64,000 bases of DNA from UBA1479 sp040216635 (GTDB lineage Bacteria; Pseudomonadota; Alphaproteobacteria; Rhodospirillales; Casp-alpha2), in contig JAVJOU010000001.1 in the NCBI GenBank assembly GCA_040216635.1, positions 124,001 to 188,000 of the forward strand. The letters run 5' to 3'. Shown here in pieces: positions 42,294-50,788 of this stretch. Positions within the stretch are counted from its first letter, which is position 1; each line of letters begins with the position of its first letter. The notes under the pieces are model-generated. The model ran no database searches, was not told the DNA's origin, and saw nothing but the letters and a program-made list of their open reading frames with translations. A program made the translations under genes and the position numbers.

Positions 42294-44714
42294 ATGTTCC
42301 AAGGTATGAAGTCCCAGCAATTTCCTGTCCTGCCGTTGCGCGACATTGTCGTGTTCCCGCATATGATCGTCCCGCTGTTTGTCGGCCGGGACAAGTCGGT
42401 GCGGGCACTCGAAGATGTCATGCAGGACGACAAACAGATTCTGCTGGTGGCGCAAAAGAATGCAGCCCAGGACGACCCGACGGCGGATGACATCTATTCC
42501 GTCGGCACGGTCTCGACCGTGCTGCAGTTGTTGAAACTGCCGGACGGGACGGTCAAGGTTCTGGTCGAAGGTGTGCAACGGGCCAAGGTCACGGAATTCG
42601 TGGACAACCCGTCCTTCTTCGAAGTCGAGGCCGAACTGATCCCCGAAGAAGAAGGCGACGTGAACGAGCTTGAGGCGCTGTCTCGCTCGGTCATCGGTCA
42701 GTTCGAGCAATACATCAAGTTAAACAAGAAAATTCCACCGGAAGTTCTTGTTTCCATTAATCAAATTGATGAAGCCAATAAGCTGGCCGATACGGTTGCG
42801 TCACATCTGGCGCTGAAGATTTCCGAAAAGCAGGAACTGCTTGAGATCGAATCCGCCGCCGAGCGGCTGGAGCGCGTCTACTCGCATATGGAATCGGAAA
42901 TCGGCGTGCTGCAGGTCGAGAAGAAGATTCGCAATCGGGTCAAACGCCAGATGGAGAAGACCCAGCGCGAGTACTATCTGAACGAGCAGCTCAAGGCCAT
43001 TCAGAAGGAACTGGGCGAAACCGACGAAGGCAAGGACGAGGTTGCCGAGCTTGAGGAAAAGATCGGCAAGACCAAGCTGACCAAGGAAGCCAAGGAAAAG
43101 GCCGAGGCCGAATTGAAGAAGCTGCGGTCCATGAGCCCCATGTCGGCCGAAGCCACGGTCGTGCGTAACTATCTGGATTGGATGCTATCCATTCCGTGGA
43201 AAAAGCGCACGCGGGTCAAAAAGGATCTGCTCAAGGCTGAAGAAGTCTTGAACATCGATCACTACGGACTGGAGAAGGTTAAGGAGCGCATCCTTGAATA
43301 CCTCGCTGTCCAGAACCGTACGAATAAGATCACCGGGCCGATCTTATGTCTTGTAGGCCCCCCGGGCGTTGGTAAAACCTCCCTGGGCAAGTCCATGGCC
43401 AAGGCGACGGGCCGGAATTTCGTACGCATGTCGTTGGGCGGCGTGCGGGACGAATCGGAAATTCGCGGTCATCGGCGCACCTATATCGGCTCCATGCCGG
43501 GCAAGGTCGTGCAGGGCATGAAGAAGGCCAAGTCGTCGAACCCGCTGTTCTTGCTGGATGAAGTCGACAAGATGGGTCAGGATTGGCGTGGCGACCCCGC
43601 ATCGGCTTTGCTGGAAGTCCTTGATCCGGAACAGAATTCGACCTTCAACGACCATTATCTGGAAGTCGATTACGACCTATCGGACGTGATGTTCGTGACC
43701 ACGGCGAACACCATGAATATGCCGGGGCCGCTGCTCGACCGTATGGAGATCATTCGCCTGTCCGGTTACACCGAGGACGAAAAGATCGAAATCGCCAACC
43801 GCCACCTGACGCCCAAGCAGGTCAAGGCGCACGGCCTGAAGAAGGACGAATGGTCCATTTCCGAAGGCGGTCTGCGCGATCTGATCCGCTATTACACGCG
43901 GGAATCCGGGGTTCGCAACCTGGAACGTGAGCTTGCCAACCTGGCCCGTAAGGCGGTCAAGGAGATCATGGTCACCAAGGTTAAGAGCATCAAGATCACG
44001 TCCAAGAATCTGGAGAAATTCGCCGGCGTCCGGAAATACCGCTTCGGCGAGATCGAGGCCGAAGACATGGTCGGCGTGGTCACCGGTCTGGCCTGGACCG
44101 AGGTCGGCGGCGAACTGCTGAACATCGAAGCCGTCATGGTGCCGGGCAAGGGCAAGATGACCATCACCGGTAAACTCGGTGACGTCATGCAGGAATCCAT
44201 CCAGGCGGCCAAGTCCTACGTTCAGTCGCGGGCCGTGTCCCTGGGCATTCTGCCGCCGCTGTTCAACAAGCGGGACATTCACGTGCACGTGCCCGAAGGG
44301 GCGACGCCCAAGGACGGCCCGTCGGCCGGCGTGGGCATGGTGACGTCGATCGTGTCCGTGCTGACGGGAATTGCGGTCAAAAAGGACGTCGCCATGACCG
44401 GCGAGGTCACGTTGCGCGGCCGGGTTCTGCCCATCGGCGGGCTTAAGGAAAAGCTTCTGGCGGCCCTTCGCGGCGGTATCAAGAAGGTCCTGATTCCCAA
44501 GGACAACGAAAAGGATTTGGCGGAGATTCCCGAAAATGTGAAGAAGGGACTGGAAATCGTACCGGTTACGACCGTTGACGAGGTTCTTTCTCACGCGCTG
44601 GTCAGCGCCGTGACACCCGTTGAATGGGACGAAGAACAGGCGGAATTGGACGCACGCGCCCTTGCTTCCGGTAACAGTGACGATGATGACGTCGGTGGTG
44701 TCGTGACGCACTGA
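42294..44714 (+). CDS. lon: ATP-dependent protease Lon
   Basis: An 806-residue LonA protease: N domain (QFPVLPLRDIVVFPHMIVPL) to about residue 310, AAA+ module with Walker A GPPGVGKTSLGKS and Walker B PLFLLDEVDKMG, and protease domain with catalytic Ser in PKDGPSAGVGM and Lys in GGLKEKLLAALR. Start ATG at 42294 with GAGG five bases upstream; the ATG four codons later has AAGG too close. Degrades misfolded and regulatory proteins in the cytosol; in Caulobacter it also controls DnaA and CcrM. Confidence 0.97.
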   Translation: MFQGMKSQQFPVLPLRDIVVFPHMIVPLFVGRDKSVRALEDVMQDDKQILLVAQKNAAQDDPTADDIYSVGTVSTVLQLLKLPDGTVKVLVEGVQRAKVTEFVDNPSFFEVEAELIPEEEGDVNELEALSRSVIGQFEQYIKLNKKIPPEVLVSINQIDEANKLADTVASHLALKISEKQELLEIESAAERLERVYSHMESEIGVLQVEKKIRNRVKRQMEKTQREYYLNEQLKAIQKELGETDEGKDEVAELEEKIGKTKLTKEAKEKAEAELKKLRSMSPMSAEATVVRNYLDWMLSIPWKKRTRVKKDLLKAEEVLNIDHYGLEKVKERILEYLAVQNRTNKITGPILCLVGPPGVGKTSLGKSMAKATGRNFVRMSLGGVRDESEIRGHRRTYIGSMPGKVVQGMKKAKSSNPLFLLDEVDKMGQDWRGDPASALLEVLDPEQNSTFNDHYLEVDYDLSDVMFVTTANTMNMPGPLLDRMEIIRLSGYTEDEKIEIANRHLTPKQVKAHGLKKDEWSISEGGLRDLIRYYTRESGVRNLERELANLARKAVKEIMVTKVKSIKITSKNLEKFAGVRKYRFGEIEAEDMVGVVTGLAWTEVGGELLNIEAVMVPGKGKMTITGKLGDVMQESIQAAKSYVQSRAVSLGILPPLFNKRDIHVHVPEGATPKDGPSAGVGMVTSIVSVLTGIAVKKDVAMTGEVTLRGRVLPIGGLKEKLLAALRGGIKKVLIPKDNEKDLAEIPENVKKGLEIVPVTTVDEVLSHALVSAVTPVEWDEEQAELDARALASGNSDDDDVGGVVTH

Positions 44715-44750
44715 GTGCCCCCAAGCCCTTCTTAATTAACGGCTTTTTCG

Positions 44751-44785
44751 CGGGCCGTCGGGTTAACCGGCGGCCCGTTTCTATT
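44751..44785 (+). terminator. Terminator of lon
   Basis: CGGGCCG and CGGCCCG pair around CGG-GTTAA-CCG, followed by TTTCTATTTT. Confidence 0.85.
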
Positions 44786-44901
44786 TTCGGTTTAGTCGCC
44801 CAAACGACTTTGACGGTTTGGTTCATCTTTCCGAGCCCGGAATGAATGTTCGCTGATTCGTCGAAACCCGCAAAAATCTGGGGAAAACTGGGGCAGGAAC
44901 G

Positions 44902-44930
44902 TTGACGCCCCATACCCGCGCACTTACACT
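44902..44930 (+). promoter_or_regulatory. Probable housekeeping promoter of the HU gene
   Basis: TTGACG (44902-44907), 17 bases, TACACT (44925-44930); fits a sigma-70 type promoter. It lies in the 308-base gap between lon and hup, which otherwise holds the lon terminator and no gene that I can see. Confidence 0.55.
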
Positions 44931-45022
44931 CGTCAGCGTTTGGAGAGGGCGGTTCCACGCCCAATCATGACATCAATCCATTTGTCCCAACCCGATACCT
45001 TTCAGCAAGAGGGGGCCTTCAA

Positions 45023-45295
45023 TTGAACAAGAATGATCTGATCGCAGCCGTTGCCAACAGCACCGGTTTGTCAAAATCCGATTCCGCCAGCGCGGTTGAC
45101 AGCGTTTTCGACGCGATCGCCGGCGCATTGAAAGGCGGAGATGAAGTCCGCTTGGTCGGTTTCGGCACCTTCAGCGTGACTCGCCGCCAGGCGACCACCG
45201 GCCGTAACCCGCGGACTGGTGAAAGCATCCAGATTCCGGCGTCGAACCAGCCGAAGTTTAAGGCTGGCAAGGGCCTGAAAGACGCGGTCAACTAA
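45023..45295 (+). CDS. hup: DNA-binding protein HU
   Basis: A 90-residue histone-like protein. Dimerisation helices at residues 1-40 (NKNDLIAAVANSTGLSKSDS), then GFGTFSVTRRQATTGRNPRTG, the beta-arm with the Pro (IQIPASNQPKFKAGKGLKDAV). The only fitting start is TTG at 45023, with AAGAGGGGG eight bases before it; no in-frame ATG or GTG would leave a complete protein. Downstream of lon as in many alphaproteobacteria. Confidence 0.94.
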   Translation: MNKNDLIAAVANSTGLSKSDSASAVDSVFDAIAGALKGGDEVRLVGFGTFSVTRRQATTGRNPRTGESIQIPASNQPKFKAGKGLKDAVN

Positions 45296-45326
45296 GACCG
45301 GCGTCTCAGCCGAAATAAACGCCTAA

Positions 45327-45366
45327 GGACCGGCCGCCGAGCATTTCGGCGGCCGGTTCCGTTTTT
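45327..45366 (+). terminator. Terminator of the HU gene
   Basis: ACCGGCCGCCGA and TCGGCGGCCGGT form a perfect 12-bp stem, then TCCGTTTTT. Confidence 0.95.
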
Positions 45367-45489
45367 GGGCCTGTTGGTTCGTGCCGTCATCAATAAAGAT
45401 GGGGCAGGGGTGCATCTGTACTTGTGCCCAGCGGGCGAGGGCCTTAAATAGGGCGCGCCGGGTCGCCATTTGATGGACCGATTCGACAT

Positions 45490-45565
45490 GGGCGGTTAGC
45501 TCAGCTGGGAGAGCGCCACGTTTACACCGTGGATGTCGGGGGTTCGAGCCCCTCACCGCCCACCA
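45490..45565 (+). tRNA. tRNA-Val (anticodon TAC)
   Basis: A 76-base cloverleaf: acceptor GGGCGGT/ACCGCCC, anticodon stem CCACG/CGTGG around TTTACAC with anticodon TAC, T-loop TTCGAGC, encoded ACCA. Confidence 0.97.
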
Positions 45566-45589
45566 TCCGGCACCTTTTTTCCGTGCGAG

Positions 45590-45611
45590 GGCCCAGATAT
45601 CCGGGCTTTTT
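45590..45611 (+). terminator. Possible terminator after tRNA-Val
   Basis: GCCC, loop AGATATCC, GGGC, then TTTTT; short stem with a good U-run. Confidence 0.5.
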
Positions 45612-45726
45612 CAAGGATGCGGTTTTTTCCTTCCGATCGTCCTTGACACTGCTTCCGGCGCTGGAGTACATCTCGCCCTCTTTCGCGGGGCCGGTTCACC
45701 CGGATCGCCGTGAAAGTCCCTCTCAA

Positions 45727-45803
<77 letters not shown>

Positions 45804-45817
45804 TTTTTCCGCAATTC

Positions 45818-45856
45818 AAAAATGCCGATCCGTTCCATCGAACGGGGCGGATTTTT
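45818..45856 (+). terminator. Terminator after tRNA-Asp
   Basis: AAAAAT...CCGTTC, loop CATC, GAACGG...ATTTTT; arms CCGATCCGTTC and GAACGGGGCGG pair with one small mismatch and end in TTTTT. Confidence 0.85.
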
Positions 45857-45997
45857 GCGCCCGGCGGACGATAAAACCTTTGAAATTTATCCGGTTATCA
45901 GTCACTTTCCCCCGGTAGCCATCATATGGCCGCAACGCGGCATTCTACGAATGCATTCGGGGGACTCAGTTAGGGGGCCGGGGACAGGGAGTTCGGC

Positions 45998-46363
45998 GTG
46001 AACGAATTGCTATTGGAATATCTCCCCATCCTGATTTTCATCGGGATCGCGGCGGGGCTTGCTGGCGCCATCATTATCGCTTCGTATGTGATCGGCACCC
46101 AAAACCCGGATGTGGAAAAGAACTCGGCCTACGAATGCGGGTTCGAGGCCTTCGACGACTCACGTGGCCGGTTCGACGTGCGCTTCTATCTGGTGGCCAT
46201 TCTGTTCATTATTTTCGACCTTGAGGTTGCGTTCCTGTTCCCCTGGGCGGTCACCCTGGGCAAGATCGGCGTGTTCGGTTTCTGGTCGATGATGGTGTTC
46301 CTTGGCATCCTGACCATCGGATTTGTTTACGAATGGCGCAAAGGTGCCCTCGAATGGGAATAG
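45998..46363 (+). CDS. nuoA: NADH-quinone oxidoreductase subunit A
   Basis: A 121-residue, three-helix membrane subunit at the hinge of complex I. KNSAYECGFEAFDDSRGRFD contains the conserved loop with Cys that shields the quinone site; FYLVAILFIIFDLEVAFLFP is the conserved second helix. Starts at GTG 45998 after AGGGAG. First gene of nuoA-N; 194 bases separate it from tRNA-Asp and should hold the operon promoter, which I could not place securely. Confidence 0.97.
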   Translation: MNELLLEYLPILIFIGIAAGLAGAIIIASYVIGTQNPDVEKNSAYECGFEAFDDSRGRFDVRFYLVAILFIIFDLEVAFLFPWAVTLGKIGVFGFWSMMVFLGILTIGFVYEWRKGALEWE

Positions 46364-46418
46364 GCATGCGGTTTCATAAACGAATTTTAGGGCGGCTTCT
46401 TGGAAGGGATGTGAACGA

Positions 46419-46979
46419 ATGTCTGTAGTCACTCAACCCGGTACGGATCCTGCCCTTGGCGGGCCCCTCGGCCCCGGCGCCGAGCAGGACGAGATTCTCG
46501 CCCGCGTGACCCAGGAACTTCAAGACAAGGGCTTCGTGCTGGCGAACGTCGATAAGCTCGTCAACTGGGCGCGTACGGGCTCGCTCTGGCCCATGACCTT
46601 CGGTCTGGCCTGCTGTGCGGTGGAGATGATCCACGCCTATATGAGCCGTTATGACCTTGACCGTTTCGGCGTTGTGCCCCGGCCCAGCCCGCGTCAGTCG
46701 GACGTGATGATCGTTGCCGGCACCCTGACCAACAAGATGGCCCCCGCATTCCGTAAGGTCTACGATCAGATGGCCGAACCCCGCTATGTGATTTCCATGG
46801 GGTCTTGCGCCAACGGCGGGGGGTATTACCACTATTCCTACGCCGTGGTGCGCGGGTGCGACCGGGTCGTGCCGGTCGATGTCTATGTGCCCGGTTGTCC
46901 CCCGACGGCGGAGGCGCTGGTTTATGGCATTCTGCAACTGCAGAAGAAGATCAAACGCACCGGCGCCTTGTGGCGTTAG
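46419..46979 (+). CDS. nuoB: NADH-quinone oxidoreductase subunit B
   Basis: A 186-residue subunit carrying cluster N2, the last iron-sulfur centre before quinone. The ligands are in GLACCAVEMIH (two adjacent Cys), GSCANGGG and YVPGCPPTAEAL. Peripheral arm near the membrane. 55 bases after nuoA. Confidence 0.97.
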   Translation: MSVVTQPGTDPALGGPLGPGAEQDEILARVTQELQDKGFVLANVDKLVNWARTGSLWPMTFGLACCAVEMIHAYMSRYDLDRFGVVPRPSPRQSDVMIVAGTLTNKMAPAFRKVYDQMAEPRYVISMGSCANGGGYYHYSYAVVRGCDRVVPVDVYVPGCPPTAEALVYGILQLQKKIKRTGALWR

Positions 46980-47029
46980 GCCCAGTGCAGTAAACGACGC
47001 GGCGAAACGAAACTAAGACCAAGAAGACC

Positions 47030-47665
47030 ATGGACCAGGCTCTCAAGGAACTTGCCGAACATCTTCGTGACCAGCTGGGCGATAGGCTGCTGGCCGACGA
47101 GGTCCGTCTTGGCGAATTGATGATTTCGGTCAAGCGCGACGAGATCGTCGACGTTCTGAAAATCCTGCGTGACGATTCGAATTGCCGGTTCCATCAGCTG
47201 ATGGATATCTGCGGCGTCGATTATGCCGATGAAAGCCCGCGCTTCGAAATCGTCTACAACCTGCTGTCTATGACCCACAACACGCGCATCCGGGTCAAGC
47301 TACGCACCGATGAAGACGATCCGGTGCCGTCCGTTTGCGGCGTGTTCTCGACCGCCAATTGGTTCGAACGCGAAGTCTGGGACATGTACGGCGTGTTCTT
47401 TTCCGACCATCCGGACCTGCGCCGCCTGCTGACCGACTATGGGTTCGAGGGCCACCCCCTGCGTAAGGATTTCCCGCTGACGGGCTATGTCGAAGTGCGC
47501 TACGACGACGAACAGAAACGGGTGGTCTATGAGCCCGTGAAGCTGACCCAGGAATTCCGTAATTTCGACTTTGAAAGCCCGTGGGAAGGGATGGAACGCG
47601 TTGTTCTGCCCGGCGACGAAAAGGCCGAAGTCGAAGAAACGGAAGAAGAAACCGAGGCGTCCTAA
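47030..47665 (+). CDS. nuoC: NADH-quinone oxidoreductase subunit C
   Basis: A 211-residue 30 kDa-type subunit, separate from NuoD as in alphaproteobacteria and mitochondria (fused in E. coli). ANWFEREVWDMYGVFFSDHP is the family signature, and GHPLRKDFPLTG follows. The C terminus is acidic (EVEETEEETEAS). Confidence 0.96.
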   Translation: MDQALKELAEHLRDQLGDRLLADEVRLGELMISVKRDEIVDVLKILRDDSNCRFHQLMDICGVDYADESPRFEIVYNLLSMTHNTRIRVKLRTDEDDPVPSVCGVFSTANWFEREVWDMYGVFFSDHPDLRRLLTDYGFEGHPLRKDFPLTGYVEVRYDDEQKRVVYEPVKLTQEFRNFDFESPWEGMERVVLPGDEKAEVEETEEETEAS

Positions 47666-47668
47666 GGC

Positions 47669-48850
47669 ATGGCCGAAACCCAGATCAAGAACTTCAACCT
47701 CAACTTCGGGCCGCAGCACCCCGCGGCGCATGGGGTCTTGCGCTTGGTCCTGGAAATGGACGGCGAGGTCATCGAGCGCGCCGACCCGCATATCGGCCTG
47801 CTGCACCGGGGCACGGAAAAGCTCATCGAATACAAGACCTACGCCCAGGCCGTGCCGTATTTCGACCGTCTGGACTACGTCGCGCCGCAGAACCAGGAAC
47901 ATGCGTTCGTTCTGGCGGCGGAAAAGCTTCTGGGGATCGAGGTGCCCAAGCGCGGCCAGTACATCCGCGTGCTCTATTGCGAAATCGGCCGTATTCTCAA
48001 TCACATCCTGAACATCACGGCCTTTGCCATGGATGTTGGGGCCATGACGCCCATGCTGTGGGGCTTCGAAATTCGCGAACGGTTGATGGAATTCTGCGAA
48101 TCGGCTTCGGGTGCCCGTCTGCACATGAACTATTTCCGCGTCGGCGGCGTGGCACAGGACCTGCCGGCCGGTCTTTTGGAAGACATCGCCAAATGGGCGA
48201 ACGATGAATTTCCGCCGTTCATGGACGATCTGGAAAGCCTGCTGACGGGCAACCGGATCTTCAAGCAGCGCACGGTCGACATCGGCGTCATCAACGCCGA
48301 ACAATGTTTCGACTGGGGCTTTACGGGGCCCAACCTGCGCGCTTCGGGTGTGGCCTGGGATCTACGCAAATCGCAGCCCTATGACGCCTATGCGGAAATG
48401 GACTTCGACATTCCCGTGGGCAAGATGGGCGACTGCTACGACCGCTATCTGGTGCGTATGGTCGAAATGCGGGAAAGCTTGAAGATCATCAAGCAATGCG
48501 TTGAAAACATGCCAGGTGGCCCCGTCAAATCAACCAACAAGAAGGTCACACCGCCGACCCGCGGTGACATGAAGCAGTCCATGGAAGCCTTGATTCATCA
48601 CTTCAAGCTGTTTACCGAAGGCTTCCACGTGCCGGCCGGTGAAACCTATACGGCGGTCGAAGCACCCAAGGGCGAATTCGGCGTATATCTGGTGGCCGAC
48701 GGCTCCAACAAACCCTTCCGATGCAAGATCCGGGCGCCGGGCTTTGCCCACCTGGAGGCAACGGAATTCCTGTCGAAGGGGCATATGCTCGCGGACGTTG
48801 TCGCGAACATCGGCTCCGTCGACGTTGTGTTCGGCGAAATCGACCGGTGA
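47669..48850 (+). CDS. nuoD: NADH-quinone oxidoreductase subunit D
   Basis: A 393-residue 49 kDa subunit forming the quinone cavity with NuoB. NFGPQHPAAHGVLRLVLEMD contains the His of the quinone pocket; HIGLLHRGTEKLIE follows. RAPGFAHLEATEFLSKGHML and the final VFGEIDR are standard. Starts 3 bases after nuoC. Confidence 0.97.
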   Translation: MAETQIKNFNLNFGPQHPAAHGVLRLVLEMDGEVIERADPHIGLLHRGTEKLIEYKTYAQAVPYFDRLDYVAPQNQEHAFVLAAEKLLGIEVPKRGQYIRVLYCEIGRILNHILNITAFAMDVGAMTPMLWGFEIRERLMEFCESASGARLHMNYFRVGGVAQDLPAGLLEDIAKWANDEFPPFMDDLESLLTGNRIFKQRTVDIGVINAEQCFDWGFTGPNLRASGVAWDLRKSQPYDAYAEMDFDIPVGKMGDCYDRYLVRMVEMRESLKIIKQCVENMPGGPVKSTNKKVTPPTRGDMKQSMEALIHHFKLFTEGFHVPAGETYTAVEAPKGEFGVYLVADGSNKPFRCKIRAPGFAHLEATEFLSKGHMLADVVANIGSVDVVFGEIDR

Positions 48851-48855
48851 GCGGC

Positions 48856-49476
48856 ATGCAGACAGAACAACCGTCGACCTTTGCCTTTACGGCGGAGAAC
48901 CTGGAAAAGGCCAATTGGCACATCGCCAAGTATCCGGAAGGCCGGGAGCAGAGCGCGGTGATGCCGCTGCTTGATCTGGCACAGCGGCAGAACGGCGGCT
49001 GGGTACCCCAGGCCGCGATCGAGGTCATCGCCGACATGCTGAACATGGCATCGATCCGGGTCTACGAGGTCGCGACCTTCTACACCATGTACAACCTGAA
49101 GCCGGTCGGAAAGCACTTCGTCCAAGTCTGTACCAACTTGCCGTGCTGGCTGCGCGGCTCCGATCAGGTCATGGAGGCCTGTAAGAAGGTCACGGGCTGC
49201 GGCAACGGCGAGACCTCGGATGACGGTGAATTCACGGTGCTTGAGGTCGAATGCCTGGGCGCCTGCGTCAACGCACCGATGATGCAGATCGGCGACGATT
49301 ATTTCGAAGATCTGGACTCGACCACGACCGAAGAAATTCTGAAAGCGCTTAGGGCGGGCGACAAACCGAAAGTCGGGTCGCAAATCGGGCGTCACACCTG
49401 CGAGCCCGCAGGCGGGATCACGTCGTTGACGGAACAGTTCCCGGACCGGGCCGCCAAAGCGGGGGGCGACGACTGA
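48856..49476 (+). CDS. nuoE: NADH-quinone oxidoreductase subunit E
   Basis: A 206-residue 24 kDa subunit with 2Fe-2S cluster N1a. Ligands are in VCTNLPCWLRGSD and ECLGACVNAPMMQI. WVPQAAIEVIADML is the thioredoxin-fold lead-in. The C terminus is about 40 residues longer than in E. coli, as usual in alphaproteobacteria. I chose ATG 48856, five bases after nuoD; a longer frame lies inside nuoD. Confidence 0.96.
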   Translation: MQTEQPSTFAFTAENLEKANWHIAKYPEGREQSAVMPLLDLAQRQNGGWVPQAAIEVIADMLNMASIRVYEVATFYTMYNLKPVGKHFVQVCTNLPCWLRGSDQVMEACKKVTGCGNGETSDDGEFTVLEVECLGACVNAPMMQIGDDYFEDLDSTTTEEILKALRAGDKPKVGSQIGRHTCEPAGGITSLTEQFPDRAAKAGGDD

Positions 49477-50762
49477 TGCTTGCCGATAAGGACCGTATCT
49501 TCACCAATATCTACGGCTTTGCCAGCCCCGGGCTTGACGGTGCGCGGGCGCGCGGCGACTGGGATGGCACCAAAAAGCTGCTTGAAATGGGCCGCGACAA
49601 GATCATCGACGAGATGAAGGAATCGGGCCTGCGCGGACGCGGCGGGGCCGGCTTTCCCACGGGTGTGAAGTGGTCCTTCATGCCCAAGGAAATCGGGGAG
49701 CGTCCCCATTACCTGGTGATCAACGCGGACGAGGGCGAGCCCGGCACCTGCAAGGACCGCGAAATCATGCGCTCCGAGCCGCATAAGCTCATCGAAGGGG
49801 CCTTGGTCGCGTCCTTCGCCATGGGTGCGCATGCGGCCTATTGCTATGTGCGCGGCGAATTCCATCACGAGATCCAATGTTTGCAGCGCGCCGTGGACGA
49901 AGCCTATGAAGCCGGTCTGATCGGTGACGATGCCTGCGGTTCCGGCTGGAAGTTCGATTTCTACGTCCATTCCGGTGCCGGTGCCTACATCTGCGGCGAG
50001 GAGACCTCGCTGATCGAAAGCCTTGAAGGCAAGAAAGGCCAGCCGCGTCTGAAACCGCCGTTTCCGGCAGGTGTCGGCGTATGGGGCTGCCCGACCACGG
50101 TCAACAATGTGGAATCCATTGCCGTCGCTCCGGAAATTCTGCGGCGCGGAGCCGATTGGTTCGCCGGGATCGGCCGGCCCAACAACGTGGGCACCAAGCT
50201 GTTCAACATTTCCGGCCATGTGAACCAGCCTTGCACGGTCGAGGAAGCCATGGGCATTCCGTTGAAGGAACTGATTGAAAAGCATGCCGGCGGCGTGCGT
50301 GGTGGTTGGGACAACCTGCTTGCGGTCATTCCCGGCGGGGCCTCCGTGCCCGTGCTGCCGAAATCGATCTGCGACGACGTGCTGATGGACTTCGACAGCC
50401 TGCGCGAACAGCGCTCCGGCTTGGGCACGGCAGCGGTCATGGTCATGGACAAGTCGACGGACATGATCAAGGCGATCGCGCGCTTGGCGGCGTTCTACAA
50501 ACACGAAAGCTGCGGTCAATGCACGCCGTGCCGCGAAGGCACCGGCTGGATGTCGCGTGTCATGCAGCGCATGGTCACGGGCGACGCGCACGTGGACGAA
50601 ATCGACACCCTGGAAGAAGTCACCCGCCAGGTCGAAGGGCACACGATCTGTGCCCTCGGCGATGCCGCGGCCTGGCCGATCCAGGGGCTTATCCGCCATT
50701 TCCGTCCCGAGATGGAAAAGCGGATTCTTGACAACATCGCCCGCCGGACGGCGGCGGAATAG
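49476..50762 (+). CDS. nuoF: NADH-quinone oxidoreductase subunit F
   Basis: A 428-residue 51 kDa subunit, the NADH entry point. RGRGGAGFPTGVKWSFM binds NADH; NADEGEPGTCKDREIM and the glycine-rich SGAGAYICGEETSLIESLEG bind FMN; the 4Fe-4S N3 ligands are in ESCGQCTPCREGTGW and a later Cys (HTICALGD). Its ATG shares one base with the nuoE stop. Confidence 0.97.
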   Translation: MLADKDRIFTNIYGFASPGLDGARARGDWDGTKKLLEMGRDKIIDEMKESGLRGRGGAGFPTGVKWSFMPKEIGERPHYLVINADEGEPGTCKDREIMRSEPHKLIEGALVASFAMGAHAAYCYVRGEFHHEIQCLQRAVDEAYEAGLIGDDACGSGWKFDFYVHSGAGAYICGEETSLIESLEGKKGQPRLKPPFPAGVGVWGCPTTVNNVESIAVAPEILRRGADWFAGIGRPNNVGTKLFNISGHVNQPCTVEEAMGIPLKELIEKHAGGVRGGWDNLLAVIPGGASVPVLPKSICDDVLMDFDSLREQRSGLGTAAVMVMDKSTDMIKAIARLAAFYKHESCGQCTPCREGTGWMSRVMQRMVTGDAHVDEIDTLEEVTRQVEGHTICALGDAAAWPIQGLIRHFRPEMEKRILDNIARRTAAE

Positions 50763-50788
50763 ACAGGTTGACTAGGGGCTTGAGCTAG

